A stretch of DNA of 64,000 nt from Ustulina deusta (taxonomy: Eukaryota; Ascomycota; Sordariomycetes; Xylariales; Xylariaceae). The position numbers and the translations under genes are program-made. Positions 45,050 through 57,924 of the stretch are shown here, one piece after another; positions within the stretch are counted from its first letter, which is position 1, and each line of letters starts with the position of its first letter. The notes under the pieces were generated by a model, which saw only the letters and a list, made by a program, of their open reading frames with translations, was not told the origin of the DNA and ran no database searches. The stretch lies in the NCBI GenBank assembly GCA_023159155.1, contig JAJNNX010000001.1, forward strand, positions 1,860,001-1,924,000. Direction: 5' to 3'.

Positions 45050-47119
45050 TTACAATTTCTCGTCATGCCCGTTTAATTCTCCATCGGGTTTATAACCAGC
45101 GCCATTGGGAATTGTCACCTGCCATGGAAGTGGGCTGCTAGCAGGCCTTACCGGCCCCAATTCACTAGCTCTACGCTGTTGCCACACTTCGATATCTCTA
45201 TGGTCAACAAAATTACCATGAAACCCGAGACGAAGCTTGAATGGCAGATGCAGCGTGGCGAGAGGGCCTGCTGCGAGTTTCTGAGCGTCCCATATCACCA
45301 CGTCATTCCTTAACTCGTCAAGGTTGTTCTTGAGTGCTGTGAGGTAGCCTTCTCCCTCAGCGCCACCATCCTTCGGGATGAACACTGGCTCCTGGTATGT
45401 GGCTGTCGGCCCCGCGAACCACTTCAGAGTTAAGCGTCAGCGATTTTCTTATAAGCCAAAAGGAGGCCCCCGAACACTGTTTTCTATCCCGGAGGAGAAT
45501 CCCTGCCACCGACAAGGAGACGGGTATTGGGGTTACTCACAACGTCCTCTTCCCCCGTCTTCCCCTCATCTTCCGAGTCCCATGTATAATGAGCCATACA
45601 ATTGAACAGCCCACCTGCTGGTGGTCCGCATTTAGCAAAGTCGTACGGTTGAGTCGGATCAACCCTAAGCTGCCAGAAGTGCTTGTACTTCTTTGTCACC
45701 ACCCGGTCGTCGATTCGCGAGAATTCGCCGTTTGTCGACCATTGCAAGAATGGCTTGACCCTTGTGTCAGACCGCGCTTTTGGGTCAAATATCCACCGAC
45801 ACGTCGGACTACTGAGACGAGCTCGTTGGTTGAAGTCTGGCGACTCCCCATCTGGTGGGAACCAAAAGAAGACGTTGCCGTCGGCGACAGTCAAGTCAAA
45901 AATGACGTGTCCTTCTTCGTTCTCATAGCATCCAGCTACATGGCCGTGGAATCCTTGAGTAACGACAGTCAGAATCTACGACCTGTGATAAATAACTTCC
46001 CCCTTTCCTCTGGGTTCGCAACTCACCGTTGTCTGCTCGAAACCAGATCACATCTTCAGGCTTACCGCCGCGTCGTGGAACTAGGCCGTATACTTGATCC
46101 TCGTTGGGATCCCACGCAAACTTGTTACCACCTTTCTTCAACCGATCAAGCGACATCTTGATAGGCGTCAGTGGGAGGACCATGTAGTTCTTTGAAACGC
46201 CACAATCATGGATCATCCCGGCAAATGGGGCTGTGAAAGACAGTTCCTCGGTCTTTTTGCCATCGGCATTGATAGTCCAGGTCACCACATCAGCACCGCA
46301 GTCCGAGCCGTTAGTGCCTGTCTCGTACGCAAAACACAGCATCTCACCAGTGTCGGGGTCGAATTTGGGGTGCGCCGTAAACGTGGGGGTTTTGATCTGG
46401 CCTTCAAAGTCGTAGCGTCCGATCGTCTCCAGTGTCACGGGGTCCATAGCGAAAGGCGGACCGTCCTCTTTGCTTGCGAGTAGCATCCCTCGCCAGAAGG
46501 TGATGTTCGTATTTGATACAGTTCGAATCACGCCTTTCACGCTCTCGTTGTCGGTGTATGGATTTCTATATCGCCCGAACAGCGCTTTTCGCGCTTTCTC
46601 TTCCGCGAGGAACTTGTCCGTCCGCACGTAACGCTGCTTGAAGTCGGCATGCCCATCGGCAATACGAATGGCTGTCACGCTGCCTAAAAACGCACATTTT
46701 TTTAGAATGCTCGGACCTCTTCCCCAGCTAGATACAGATTACGTACCATCTCCGTTCTACAAGGCTCACGATTAGTTACGAGACGGGGGATCAGACAGGA
46801 CCTCGACTCACGAAATGAATATCATCTTCAAACAGCGGCGGAAATCTATGGTCCTTTGACCTCCAAACTCAGCGAAAAAACATTCTCTTGAGATTCTCCT
46901 TGGCATCCTTACGGGCTGTACTCGGTAAAAAGTTCCATTGATATCGCGCGGGATCTTGCCGGTAACTTCCAGGTTGAATACGTCTCCCTCGAACCGTGAT
47001 GTCTTATTCATAGACGAGAAGGCCGCCGTGTCGGGGAATTTAACGCGGTCACCCACCCTCTTCCCGTTGCTATAAGGGTACAGGGATATCTCGGGCGCGA
47101 GGGCCTCTAGGTGCGCCAT
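45050..47119 (-). CDS. Carotenoid oxygenase family (carotenoid/stilbene-cleavage) dioxygenase
   Basis: Six exons: 46913-47119, 46812-46853, 46747-46756, 46027-46683, 45541-45953 and 45050-45421; 567 codons including stop. The third exon is a 10-nt microexon that completes HFNGDGSV. The protein shows [27 protein letters not shown], the entry to the seven-bladed propeller. The four iron-binding His are in [38 protein letters not shown] and [12 protein letters not shown]. The family uses Fe(II) and O2 to split a conjugated C=C bond in carotenoids, apocarotenoids or stilbenoids. The [14 protein letters not shown] signature is typical of fungal lignostilbene-dioxygenase-like members, so a phenylpropenoid substrate is as likely as a carotenoid. 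It is the first of three same-strand metabolic genes. Confidence 0.92.
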
Positions 47120-47612
47120 TTTGGACGTTTCAAACCGGTATCGACTCTGGCTTGCACGATCAAGAGTTTTCCTTTCCTTCTGTTAAATCCTGTATCCCAA
47201 GTTCCATTCGGTGAACAAGTGAGGTCAAAGTGTCCGCCTCTTAGATTGCCTTACGACTTGTCGATGAGCAGAGGTGCGAAAATTTGCTTTACGGGAATTT
47301 TGATATCCCGCTGCAAGTACTCGGCAGTTGCAAGACCTGTCGTCAAGCAGGGTATGTGGAGAGAAGAAGGCATGCCACTCACTACCTAAGGTGCTAAACA
47401 AGGAGTCCCAAAATGCACGGGCTACGCTCACTGCACATACGGGTTATCGAAGATCGAATATACGCATCGGTGCCTGAGGAGTAGTGGCATTTCCGCCACC
47501 GATACTACTTGATTCTGTAACTACCGTTTCGATTACCCTCCACGTTGACAACTCCCCCTCTTCCTCACCCCAACACCACCCGCTTTAGGCTATATGCCCA
47601 TCGCCGCTATCC
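47120..47612. other. Spacer between carotenoid oxygenase and SnoaL-like genes
   Basis: Probable promoter of the oxygenase gene. No gene and no strong motif seen. Confidence 0.5.
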
Positions 47613-48519
47613 TCAAGGATTCTCCACCAATTCAGGCAGAACCCTGACGGAGCCCTCGTTGCTCCAGGTCTTCCCCTCGCCCTTCCTATCCTGCCCCTCC
47701 GGCAAAGCCAGAGACAGCGGCGGCTCGGCCTCAGCAGAATCCTGGCCGTAGTTAGGGGCGCGCAAGTCGTCGTCGGCGACGCGTTTGCCAGTGACAGGAT
47801 GCGGGTAGTGGAAGGGCACGACGCGAGTATCCGGCCACAGCATCTTCTGGTCGATGATCTCGTCGGGGCCCCACGGGTCCTCAGGGTACGTCTTGGTCGG
47901 CCAGGGGACGTAATTCTCCTTGGTCAGAGACCAGCCCGTCTCGAACTCGGCGTGCCAGAACGGGAAGTAGCGGTACCGGAATAATTTCCAGACGCCGTCT
48001 TCCTTCAGATACTCGTTCTCGTAGAGGCCGCCTTCCCACCATTGTACGTGGCCTCGCGGGTGCGTCTCGCGCACCGACTTGTGCGTGCCCGCCTGCATCA
48101 AGGCGCGCATCCGACACCAGGCGTGCGTGCCGCTCGGGTCCACGTCCACGATGTCCTGCATCATGATATGGTCGAGTAGAAAGCCGTGGACGGGCCCGTT
48201 CCGGCCCTTGACGAACGTGCTCTGGAAACGGCCGTTGTACAGCCTTTTGATCCCTGCTTTACCGCGGTAGCGCGATCCGAGGAACTCGACATAGGTGTCC
48301 GGATGGTCCGCGTACATGTCTACTACCTAGTGGCTATTAGTGGCCGATCGGGGGAAACTGGTGGCACGAGGAAGACCTTACTTCGTTGTATAGGCACTTG
48401 TCGAGGTAATAGCCATATTTGAAGTGAACTTTGCGCACTTCGGCCTCGTCCGACACGCGAGATAGTTCCTTGCGAAGGGATGAGACTTCCTGCTTCAACT
48501 CGGCGATGTCTGCTTCCAT
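47613..48519 (-). CDS. SnoaL-like (NTF2-fold) domain protein, probable dehydratase/isomerase
   Basis: Exons 48382-48519 and 47613-48326, with a 55-nt intron (donor GTAAGG, acceptor ACTAG); 284 codons including stop. Residues 1-22 form a heptad-rich coiled coil (IAELKQEVSSLRKELSRV). The NTF2-like core follows: VHFKYGYYLDKCLYNEVVDMYADH, then FLGSRYRGKAGIKRLY, HGFLLDHIMMQDIVDVDPSGTHAWCRM, GGLYENEYLKEDGVWKL and FRYRYFPFWHAEFETGW. The pattern matches the SnoaL_4 group that includes scytalone-dehydratase and BaiE-type dehydratases. A conserved Tyr/His/Trp-lined pocket is likely, but catalytic residues cannot be fixed from sequence alone. It is collinear with the oxygenase downstream and DUF1264 upstream. 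Confidence 0.85.
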
Positions 48520-49105
48520 TCTTGCTCTTCTAAGATAGTCAATGGTTGGGAATGTGAATAATACACAACGGTAGCTTCGTTTTCACGCTGATCCCTGGCT
48601 CGTGGTCACTGTATATATCTACCGCCCCCTGTCCCCCATCAGCATATCACTATCACCTATTCCGAGAAGCGGATGACGCGCTATGCACAGAAGCCTTCGA
48701 TTCGATCTCGGCAAATATAAATAGGCGAGATCCTCAAGGCAGTACGCCGCTGCGGGGTACGTCGTCCACCCCGCGTAACTGAAGACATCTTGCATATCCA
48801 TCTTTCCTCGGGTGATCTATCCTAGGGTATGTTAAAGGAACGAGGATAAAGAGGACTTAACATGGATACCTATACAATTATATATATCATTACATAAAAG
48901 AACCTAGAACCCAACTTCCTGTCTTGTGGCTTTTGCTAAAGAGTACAGCAATGAAGGTTTTGGCGAAACATCTGTCTGGAATGTTGATATCATGAACGTG
49001 GGCGTTGCCATTCCGAAGTCTATAGACAAGCAGCTACACCTTACCATTCCTAATCCTAGCAGCTCATCTCACAGCAGGACTAGGTAGCATAGTACGAGGC
49101 CATCT
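48520..49105. other. Spacer between SnoaL-like and DUF1264 genes
   Basis: No gene recognised. It contains the presumed promoter of the SnoaL-like gene. Confidence 0.5.
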
Positions 49106-49949
49106 TCACATTGAATTCCTCCTCTTCTTCCACGCGAAGTCAGCATCCTCGTGGATGGCCGGGGCCTCGATGTCCTCCCTTAACCGCATATTTCTCCTAT
49201 AATCCGTCCCGAATCTGCGGTCACGCTCGGCCACGGCCGTCTCAAAATCGAACTGGTCGTCGGCCGTGAAGCTCGTCATGAGGCTGGGCTCGCCAAGCGG
49301 CAGCTCGTCGCCGCGGTCCGTCTGCCAGAGATGATACACCTTGCCGTACAGCCCGACGACGCGCTTCATCTCCTGCGTCTCGGCGGCCTCCCACGCTTGC
49401 TGCAGCCCTGGCGCGGTCGGCCCCGGCATGACGAGCATGCCGGACTTCACCTCGTAGACGTGCGAGTGCCAGAGTTTCCGCTCCTCGGCTGGGAGCGTCG
49501 CATAGAGTTTGGGGGTGATCATGTACTCGATCCCGATTAAGCGTGCGCCGGGACCGGGACTGTCGTAGATAATGCATTGGCGGACGTCTACAGGGCGGCG
49601 TCAGTGAAGGCTTGCTTCCGGCGCATCGTTGCTATGGTTTGATTTGAGACCTGGAGCCCAGGATGGGTAGATGGTATGGAAATTGGAGTGTACCCTCTGT
49701 CAGGTGAGCGCAATAGTGGTTCGCCTCGACATACCGACCTGGCTCGTCTGCATATGTGTGGAAGGCGTTCAGGTGGGCGCAGAGCTGCTTTGTCGGTTTG
49801 AAGTTCTACTCTCGTGTCGGACAGCAATCCTCTGATAAGGCATAGGCGATGGGAGAATACGGCGTTACCTGAATGAGAGAGGCGCCTGTTTCAAGCGCCA
49901 CGTCTTCTGCCGGGACTACATCGCCTGGCACATTTGTTCTTGCTGCCAT
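49106..49949 (-). CDS. DUF1264 / oil-body-associated-protein-like protein
   Basis: Exons 49869-49949, 49694-49805 and 49106-49587, with introns of 63 and 106 nt; 225 codons including stop. The family signature is complete: [39 protein letters not shown], then [36 protein letters not shown], and [22 protein letters not shown]. His residues in HLNAFH, HYCAHL and WHSHVYEV could bind metal. Plant relatives (OBAP1) associate with lipid bodies; fungal function is unknown. The frame is open upstream, so a longer N-terminus from another start cannot be excluded. It is the last of three collinear genes with the oxygenase and SnoaL-like gene. Confidence 0.85.
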
Positions 49950-51304
49950 CTTGACTTCTGTAGACTCTCGCTGATTTTGTTGACTCGAGCGAAACTTCTT
50001 CCATAAATACAAGGCACGAACCGGTGATATCAGTTGCGGATCGCTTATTCGTGTCTGTAAGCTGTAGGTGGCGATGAGCTGTGGTGATGTCATCTGTGCG
50101 TCGCATCGCCGCCGACGAATATGCGGGACAGCGCTGGTAGACCAGAAACCACTGTGATATCCGGTTCTCTCATCTCTTCCGCGTTTTGTTTCACCCCCCT
50201 CCTCTTTTTGAACTGCTAAATTTGTGAAGTATCTTGCAATTCCGTCCAAGGAGACGGCCATGACATCGGTACCAGACAGCAGGCATCGATTTACATAGCA
50301 CCCATAGATTGAGCGGGGCTCGCCGGGCAGAGGCTCGGCATTGGTGCCTATAGGCAGAGACCTAGCTAGGGTGAGTCACTGTCCACCCGTTTCAGCTGGA
50401 TGATTGGTCCCTGTAAGTGTTATAATAGCGTCAATTTGTGGCTAATAGTATGACCTACATGTAGGTAGTATATGTACCTGTGTTAAAATGCACTCTTGGT
50501 GAATCCGGTAGGTACCTATCTAATCTCACTCCGAGTCCTCCTTGTAAATACTCTCATATGCATGAGGTCCGACACCATCGGCTCCAAGCAAGAGCGATAC
50601 CTTAGCAAGTAGTGAGAATTTACACTAGCATCTCCAGTAGTTGATCCCTGGCTGGTATATATGATTATAAAGAGAGCCGGTTTCCGAACTGCACGTTCCA
50701 GCAGCCTGTCTTGCGGTTCAGCCATCTTTATCGTGTGTCGAGGTTGGGTATCTATGAAAATGATATATCAACTCGACTGCAAAGACAATATTTGTTCCAA
50801 AGAAGTAGATGTAGAGTAGAGTTGCTTCGCTATGAAGAGAGCTGGCACCGTCCTTTTCCCCCCAGGCTTCGAACGAAGACATGATGGTTCACAGATGTGC
50901 TAAACTGAGGCCTATACAACAATAGGCAGACAGCATCGCTAACTCGAAGAGCAACAACAGCCGGCCATCCTTTAGTTGTCACGGCGAGGCAGGCATCGAA
51001 ATTCTACAATACGCCGCATCAAGCAACCTCAGGCACCGCCCCCCCCGTTAGTTCGGAACCAAGAAGTCACTTACAGCACTAGGAAGCATACTAACCTGGG
51101 TTGCGCCTACCAAGGTAGGCTGCCTCAGTACAAAGAGAGGTACGTGGTAGGGTTGCAGGAGGACAGCCGATATTTACTTAAGTAGGTATTTATACATGTT
51201 CTTCTCCCCTCCCCAATTGAATCGTCTTTCATCTCCATCTCCGTCCTCTTCTCCATTTCTCTTCCTACTGTCCACCCGTAAACAGACGAACTCTATTCTT
51301 GATC
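49950..51304. other. Divergent intergenic region
   Basis: Promoters of the DUF1264 gene (left) and the VIT/VWA gene (right). CT-rich sequence (CATCTCCATCTCCGTCCTC) directly precedes the plus-strand ATG. No further gene recognised. Confidence 0.5.
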
Positions 51305-54151
51305 ATGAACGCCACGAACTCCCGCCACGCACCCAAGCAGCTGCTTTGCGGATGTTCGTATTCCTTGTCCAAGCCTAATGTGCCTCGCCATATTCAGCGG
51401 TCATATCTCCCTCTTCGTGGCATGAAAGCTCATACCACTATCAAGGACGTCGCCTCACGAACAGTTTTAACTCAGACCTTTTCCAATGACAGCAATGAGC
51501 TCCTGAAGAATATCGTCTACTCGTTTCCTCTCTATGATGGTGTATCTGTGGTTTCATTCACAGCCACCATCGGTGACGTCCGGATACGTGGCATCGTCAA
51601 GGAGAAGCAACAAGCACGTCGTGAATACCACGATGCAGTCAACAAGGGCTCAGCCGCTGGTCTTCTAGAGCAACTGCCTGAGGCCTCCGATGTCTTCGTT
51701 ACCAGGATAGGTAATGTTCCGGCCGGGGCTAGAGTTATTATCGAGGTCATATATATCGGGGAGTTGAAACATGATGCTCAATCTAACGGCATGCGATTTA
51801 CCATCCCGTCCTTCATCGCCCCTCGTTATGGAGCAACCCCTGACGATATCCTGTCTTCCCCCACTCTCCGCAAGGCTACCGATGCTATCGAGGTGGTTGT
51901 TGACTTCGAAAGCCCTGAAGGATGTCCTATCCAGCAAATCCAATCTCCTAGTCATCCTATTACCGTCAGCATCGGTCGTACGACTAATATGGCCGCTACT
52001 ACACATATGGCCAACCGCGGGTCAGCTACACTGTCACTTGATACCACCACTCTCGACAGCGATTTCGTTGTCATTGCGAGTATCAAAGACGCAGATATCC
52101 CAAAGGCACTCCTAGAAACTCATGCCACTATCCCCAATCAACGTGCCCTGATGGCCACGCTAGTTCCTCGGTTTAACATAACCCCAACCTACGGTGAAAT
52201 CGTATTCATCGTCGATCGATCTGGTAGCATGGACGGCAAGATGGACTGTAAGTAATTCTCTAGCATTTTTTCGCCTCGGGACTGGTGCTTTGTGATCGCT
52301 ACCCCGCGTTTAGTTCTACATGAGACTAGCTATTATTTTTACATGGTCACGATTACTGACTCTTACATCTTAGTGGTAATCAGAGCAATGACTATCTTAC
52401 TTAAGTCTCTCCCCGTTGGAACCAAGTTCAACATATGCTCATTTGGCAGCCATTATTCCTTCTTGTGGCCACGTAGTAAATCGTACAACGACGCGAACCT
52501 GAACGAGGCGCTAAATCATATTGACGCGTTCGACTCGGATTTTGGAGGCACGGAGATGCACCAGCCGGTGGAAGCTACAATTTCTCAACGCTTTAGTGAC
52601 ATGCTTCTCGACGCGATCGTACTGACCGATGGGCAAATTTGGAACCAGGAAAGTTTGTTCGATATGATCCAAAAGGCATCAGCCGACTATAAATGCCGCT
52701 TCTTTTCTCTCGGTATTGGCTCAGGGGCTTCAACTGCGCTTGTCGAGGGCATTGCCACAGCTGGAAATGGATTTAGCCAGTTTGTCGCGGAAGGGGAGAA
52801 GATGGATATGAAAATGGTTCGACTACTGAAGGGAGCGCTAACTCCACACATCGATGACTATAATCTGGAAGTCAAGTACAAACAAGACAATGATGATTTC
52901 GAGATTATCGATTCTATGAAGGCGGCATCCAAGGTCGATATCACAGTGCCGCCAGCGAGTAAGAACGAAAACGCACCGAAGCCGCCGATCTCCTTCTTTG
53001 ACAACAAACTCAATACCGATTCTGACGGCGAGGCGACTATGACCTCCACCAAAATCACAAGGAACAAATTCGCTCATCTTCCAGTCATTTCGCCTCCTTC
53101 TGTCTTACAGGCACCATGTCGGCTTCCTCCCCTTTACCCCTTCTCGCGAACAACAGTGTACATTTTACTCGATCCGAACACCTACCACAGGACACCCGAA
53201 GCCTTAATTCTTCGCGCAACATGCCCAGAGGGTCCTCTTGAACTTGAGATTAAAGTCGAGGATATTGGTAAGGGCGAAACTATTAACCAGCTGGCCGCGA
53301 AGAAAGCGGTGTCCGAGCTCGAGAAGACTGGTGGTTGGCTGGCTACCGCTACGGACAGGGCAGACGGTGCTCTTATCAAGAACAAGCACGATGGCCGCTG
53401 GGAAGAAATTGTAGAGTGTGAAGCTGTTCGTCTCGGTGTGAAGTACCATATCGCTGGCAAATGGTGCTCATTCGTGGCCGTGGAAGGAGACGTTGAACAT
53501 GAAGCCGTCGTCTTCGGCGCGGAGACACCGCTTCCATCAATGGCACCGCTAAATCTGGCGCCACCTGGTTCCTCTGCAAGAATGCCTGCCATGGCTGCCA
53601 TGTCTTCCCTTAAGTCCAAAATCGTAAGAAGCGTCGACGCCAATGCCGTGCAACCTGCGCCAAGAAGACTACTTGCTTCTAAGGCCGCTCGTCGCAGTGC
53701 GTCAAAAACTGAGACTCGTTCACGAGAAGAATTTTCAGCAGAAGAACTTGTGACCCCGATGGCTCAAGCTTCCATGGCATTTGCATATCGTGTGTCGGCG
53801 TCTGGCCCCGTCAACCGCAATTTGAATTTAGAGTCGGCTCGGCGTCCCCGTGCTCGTAGCCATGGCGATAACATGCACGAAATCATTCGGCTACAAAAAT
53901 CTGATGGGTCTTGGGAATGGGACCCTCGCCTCCTGAGCATCTTGGGAATCAATCCGAACCCAGGAACAAGAAACGCAATCGTCGCCACGGCTCTAGCCAT
54001 TGCGTTCTTCAAAAAGCGCATGGCTCACGAGGCTGAGTCTTGGGAACTTATCGTGGAGAAAGCGAGAACCTGGCTTGGTCAGCAGCATGGGGTTGATGTG
54101 GAGAAGGAGATCAGTGATGCCGAGAAGCTCTTTGGGTCAGAGAGTATTTAG
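51305..54151 (+). CDS. VIT and von Willebrand factor A domain protein
   Basis: Exons 51305-52247 and 52374-54151, with a 126-nt intron (donor GTAAGT, acceptor CTTAG); 907 codons including stop. Residues about 15-150 are a VIT domain (LPLRGMKAHTTIKDVASRTVLTQTF, FPLYDGVSVVSFTATIGDVRIRGIVKEK). The VWA domain starts at about residue 300 with EIVFIVDRSGSMDGKMD, an intact MIDAS DxSxS, and has LLDAIVLTDGQIW further on. The intron falls inside the VWA domain. The C-terminal ~250 residues are Ser/Ala-rich and then a helical tail (IIRLQKSDGSWEWDPRLLSILG) seen in fungal members of this family. VIT-VWA proteins in animals act in extracellular matrix or vault particles. Here no signal peptide is seen, so it is probably intracellular; role unknown. 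Confidence 0.92.
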
Positions 54152-54546
54152 ATTCCCTGTCTAGTAGTTGCCGTTTGACGCTGCGCCTGTGAGGCTGGGA
54201 GCGACTGAAGATCTGTGTCGTTATTATGTATTAGTTAAATGCTCCCGGGTGAAGTTATCACCGGGCTAAGCAACAAATCTTGATCAATCATACGTCTTAA
54301 TGAACCTGCATCCTACTGCCACATATATCTGCACAGTGAGCGCTTCCCATAGCTTTGCCAAGAAGGCCAACATCGAGACACGATCCACCGTCGGTGGGAT
54401 TTTCCACCAGTAATACTGTTCCCGAAGGGTCGTTCTGCTCTCGACCATTACCACTGTAAGTCCATAAGCCAGACTATTTCATATGACAATTCCTCCCCTT
54501 TTTAGTCAACCAAGCGCAAGCCGCGCATCCTCACTTCGTCTCCAAG
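54152..54546. other. Spacer between VIT/VWA gene and PEBP gene
   Basis: 3' flank and promoter. No gene recognised. Confidence 0.5.
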
Positions 54547-55218
54547 ATGTCTCTCGACGACCACCAAACCGCTCTCGCAGCATCGCTAGCAAAGGCGAAT
54601 CTAGTCCCGGGACCGGCAGCGGGCCTCATCTCGGCGGATTTTCGCCCGACGACGCAGCTCCACGTCCGCTTCGGCGACAAGGCGGTAGAGCTCGGCACCT
54701 TTCTCCGGGCTGGAGAATGCAAGCAGGCGCCGACGCTCGCGTTCGCGCCCGAGCCCGACGCCGGCCAGGACGAGAAGACCTCGTACTGCTTCGTCTTGAC
54801 GGACCCCGACGCGCCCACGCCCGACGACCCGAAGTTCGCCTTCTGGCGACACTGGGTCCTCGCGGGCCTGCGGCCTCGCGCCGCGGGAGACGCAGACGGC
54901 GTTGCCGCGTCGGCGGAGGAACTGACGGCGTATCTTGGGCCGGGACCGAAAGACGAGTAAGGAATCTATCACCCCCGCGCTCGGATTGGCCTGGGTTTGG
55001 GGCGCTAATGGGCGATTGGCGCCAGTTCGAAACCCCACAGGTACTTGTTTCTGCTGTTCCGCGAGCCGCAGGGCTTGAGCCTGGCGAAGGAGGATGTCGG
55101 GGGCGACGAGTTCGTCCAGAGACGGTCGTTCAAGCCGGCGGAATTCGCCGAGAGGCATGGGCTGCGCCTCGTCGCGGTCAATTGGATGTATTGTGCTGGG
55201 GATGGCTGGGTAGAATGA
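54547..55218 (+). CDS. Phosphatidylethanolamine-binding protein (PEBP) family
   Basis: Exons 54547-54956 and 55026-55218, with a 69-nt intron (donor GTAAGG, acceptor GCCAG); 201 codons including stop. The ligand-pocket motif is YCFVLTDPDAPTPDDP followed by FWRHWVLAGL. The second motif, KPHRYLFLLFREPQG, is restored only if the acceptor at 55025 is used; the CACAG 15 nt downstream would delete the pocket His. The C-terminus LRLVAVNWMYCAG fits the fold. Fungal relatives include carboxypeptidase-Y inhibitor (Tfs1) and Raf-kinase-inhibitor-like proteins. The coding part is GC-rich compared with its flanks. Confidence 0.9.
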
Positions 55219-57924
55219 GGTGGTCTTGGCTTTTTCCTTCGCTGGAATACATTGCCGTCTTGCGATGAATTAACGGGCCGTGAGGCTGGATCGAAGTGAT
55301 CCTCGTTGCGATATTCGAGGAGATTGGAATGTATTTTCGACTGACTAGGTTATAATCATTCCGCGTTTTCATTTTGCCTTATAAGCCGAAATGTCATTTA
55401 CCGTGGCCAGACCGAACCACAACACGGTAACCATGCACAGAATCGTCATTTTTATCCGCGAGTTCGACTCATACCTGGATCCTAAAGTGAAAAATGATGA
55501 TGCGGTCTTATGCCGACTTTGCTGGGAGAGGAGACGGGTGATCTCTACACTTGGTCAGACTTTTACGCTCGCCGGGTAGTACCCGACGACATCGGTCGGG
55601 GTTCGAACAGGCCGTTATATTCCCCCGTGTCCACGGATTCGGGGATCCATGCATACGAGATGGTTTCTTCGAACAGGGGGTTCGAGCTTGCTCGTCATGC
55701 GGGTTTCAAATGACATACACAAGCTGTGGCCACGCGATTGCTCCAGCAGTTATTCCTATGAGTGGTAGTGATTCCATTTGTGATGCTTTGCCCCTAACAC
55801 TGCCCGAAGGCGGGCAGAGACCAAGTGACTGCAAAGACTGTCAATGATGAGCGATACAGGTCAAGCTCCGTGAGCCCCGCGTGTGTGATATGCCGGCAAC
55901 GGGCCAGGCCAGGCCGTGAGGCCAAGGAGTCCGTGGCTGAACATGAGGTGCATCGTATCTAGCACGTCAACTACGGGCTCGAGAGTATGTTAGGTGAAAT
56001 TATGCTGCTCATACAAACGGATTTCGTCACCCGCGATACAGAGACGGCGGCTCGAAAGGCCAGAGAGGAGGGGACCGACGATATGTCAATATCGCACCAG
56101 ATAGTCATGCCATGGTGTTGACAGGGTTGGAAGTCAGTGTCTGGCTTGGCACAGCGAGGCAGCTTGCCGAGGAGCAGGTGGGAAGACATATTTCAGGGGT
56201 TCGTGCTGAAGAACGCTATCTCCTCGGCTTGCCCATGGACGATGGAAAGAGTTGCCGATCGGGGTGGTAGTCCTGTGCATGCATACTACCTGATAACTTG
56301 GAACTTTGCAAAGGCTTGGGACGATATTCAGTGTCAATGGTAGCAGCCCGAAGCCCTCCCGAAGCGAGGCGGGTATTCAATGACTCATTTATACCTGGCT
56401 TCCAATCACCGGCTTCAGTTGTATCCCGTCGCTTCGCTCCCTTTGGATCTTGTTCACTCAATAAGGGCTTGGAAGGCATCATGGATGTGTTGCTACAGCT
56501 AACATGCATACTATAGTAGTATTACCTTATTATTACTTAAGTATGCATGGTTGTCTGCCTCTTCCTCTTATGATAAGAATAGTACGCGCCCCGTAGAAAA
56601 TAGCCCTAACGGTGGGCTGTGCAGCATCTGACTGGCCGCCTTCTACGCCCCGCCCCGGCACTCCAGCCTAGCGTGCCGCCCGGCGCCCTACGAGGTACCT
56701 GAATCCCTACTAGTATACGTTGTACACTATATGTCAGGTACCAGGGAGTGTACTAAAAACCCAAGCGACATGATATAGGTATCATATGCAGGAGTATACG
56801 ACCACTCGACTCGCTAATTTTAGAAAGTTCCAAGTCGCCTACTTATTCAATCCTTCACGGTATGTGGAGACTACACTACAGTAGACCAGGAGTGGATCAA
56901 AATAATAATTTTCTCTCCCTTAATTTGTTTATTTTATCACTCGCTTTTTCTTGGCAGTGGTGTGGTCGGCTTATTTTTTATAATCTGCTATTAGGTGTAT
57001 ACCTGTACATATATGCATATGTACTATATCTGTACACGTACACCATCATTGGATCGGGCAGCAACCGGGGTTGGTTAGGGCTGGGGGTCGGTACGTCTGT
57101 AACAGGAAGGTCAGAGAGCGAGCCTTGAGGTCGAGAACCATTCAGTACTACCGCGGTAAGAGGATGCTGGCCGAGATGCTGGTTCCCGCCGCATTGGCAC
57201 ATCCGTGGCGTGTTCCACGAGCCACTTTCGTTAAATTATGACTCTACGGCAAGGCAAACATGGCGACTGGTAGCCTAAAAGTGCAGTGTAACATCGATAG
57301 ATAGTAAGTTCATTGCCGTGGATATCGGCATGAGTTCATATCGGCTGGGGACAGCAGTTTTGTACAGACTGCTGATTACTTCAGTATTTGATTGATTACT
57401 CGTCTGTTTTCTTCAAGGAAACAGAAACAGGAAAAGAAATAACCATGAAACGGCCGAGAAACTTGACTAACTTAGCTGGTTGGTCTCAGCGCAGTGGCAA
57501 CTATCTCGAACGCTGAGATCGTTTCTATTCCGCTAGGATGGGTCATGGGATGGGTCATAGGATGGGTCATAGGATGGGTCATAGGATGGGTTTCAAGCTC
57601 AAGTATCCTACAATTTTAAAACCAAGTGTAACGCTGTATATACCTGCAGCCAGCGAGGAAATACCTATGGCCCCCAAGTTAGGGTCGTCTCCTGCAACAG
57701 TCACTAGCGCTTATAATCCTCGAGACTCATATGTCTTATAAGACTCTCCCCGTCTCACTCGTCTCCCAGCCTGTCTTTTCTTCGTTCTAGTTGCACAAAA
57801 ATATACGCCAAATCTCAGCTCATGCTCCGTCTTTGATACCTACCTACCAGTACCTCAGGTACCTACGACTCACCCACTGTCTACCTAGTATAAGACGCCC
57901 CGAGTACTGGGACAAGGATTCATC
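55219..57924. other. Intergenic region, 2.7 kb
   Basis: No supported gene. Short frames around 55391-56516 on both strands show no family motif and no splice continuity. It holds a 12-bp tandem repeat (57538-57591) and TACCTACC-rich sequence near 57840-57880, close to the MARVEL-like gene. Confidence 0.5.
57538..57591. repeat. 12-bp tandem repeat, about 4.5 copies
   Basis: Units of ATGGGTCATAGG (the first copy has GGG instead of AGG), about 330 bp upstream of the MARVEL-like gene. Confidence 0.9.

Noticed and set aside
57538..57591. CRISPR-like repeat array
   Set aside because: Contiguous 12-bp tandem units without spacers; the genome is eukaryotic.
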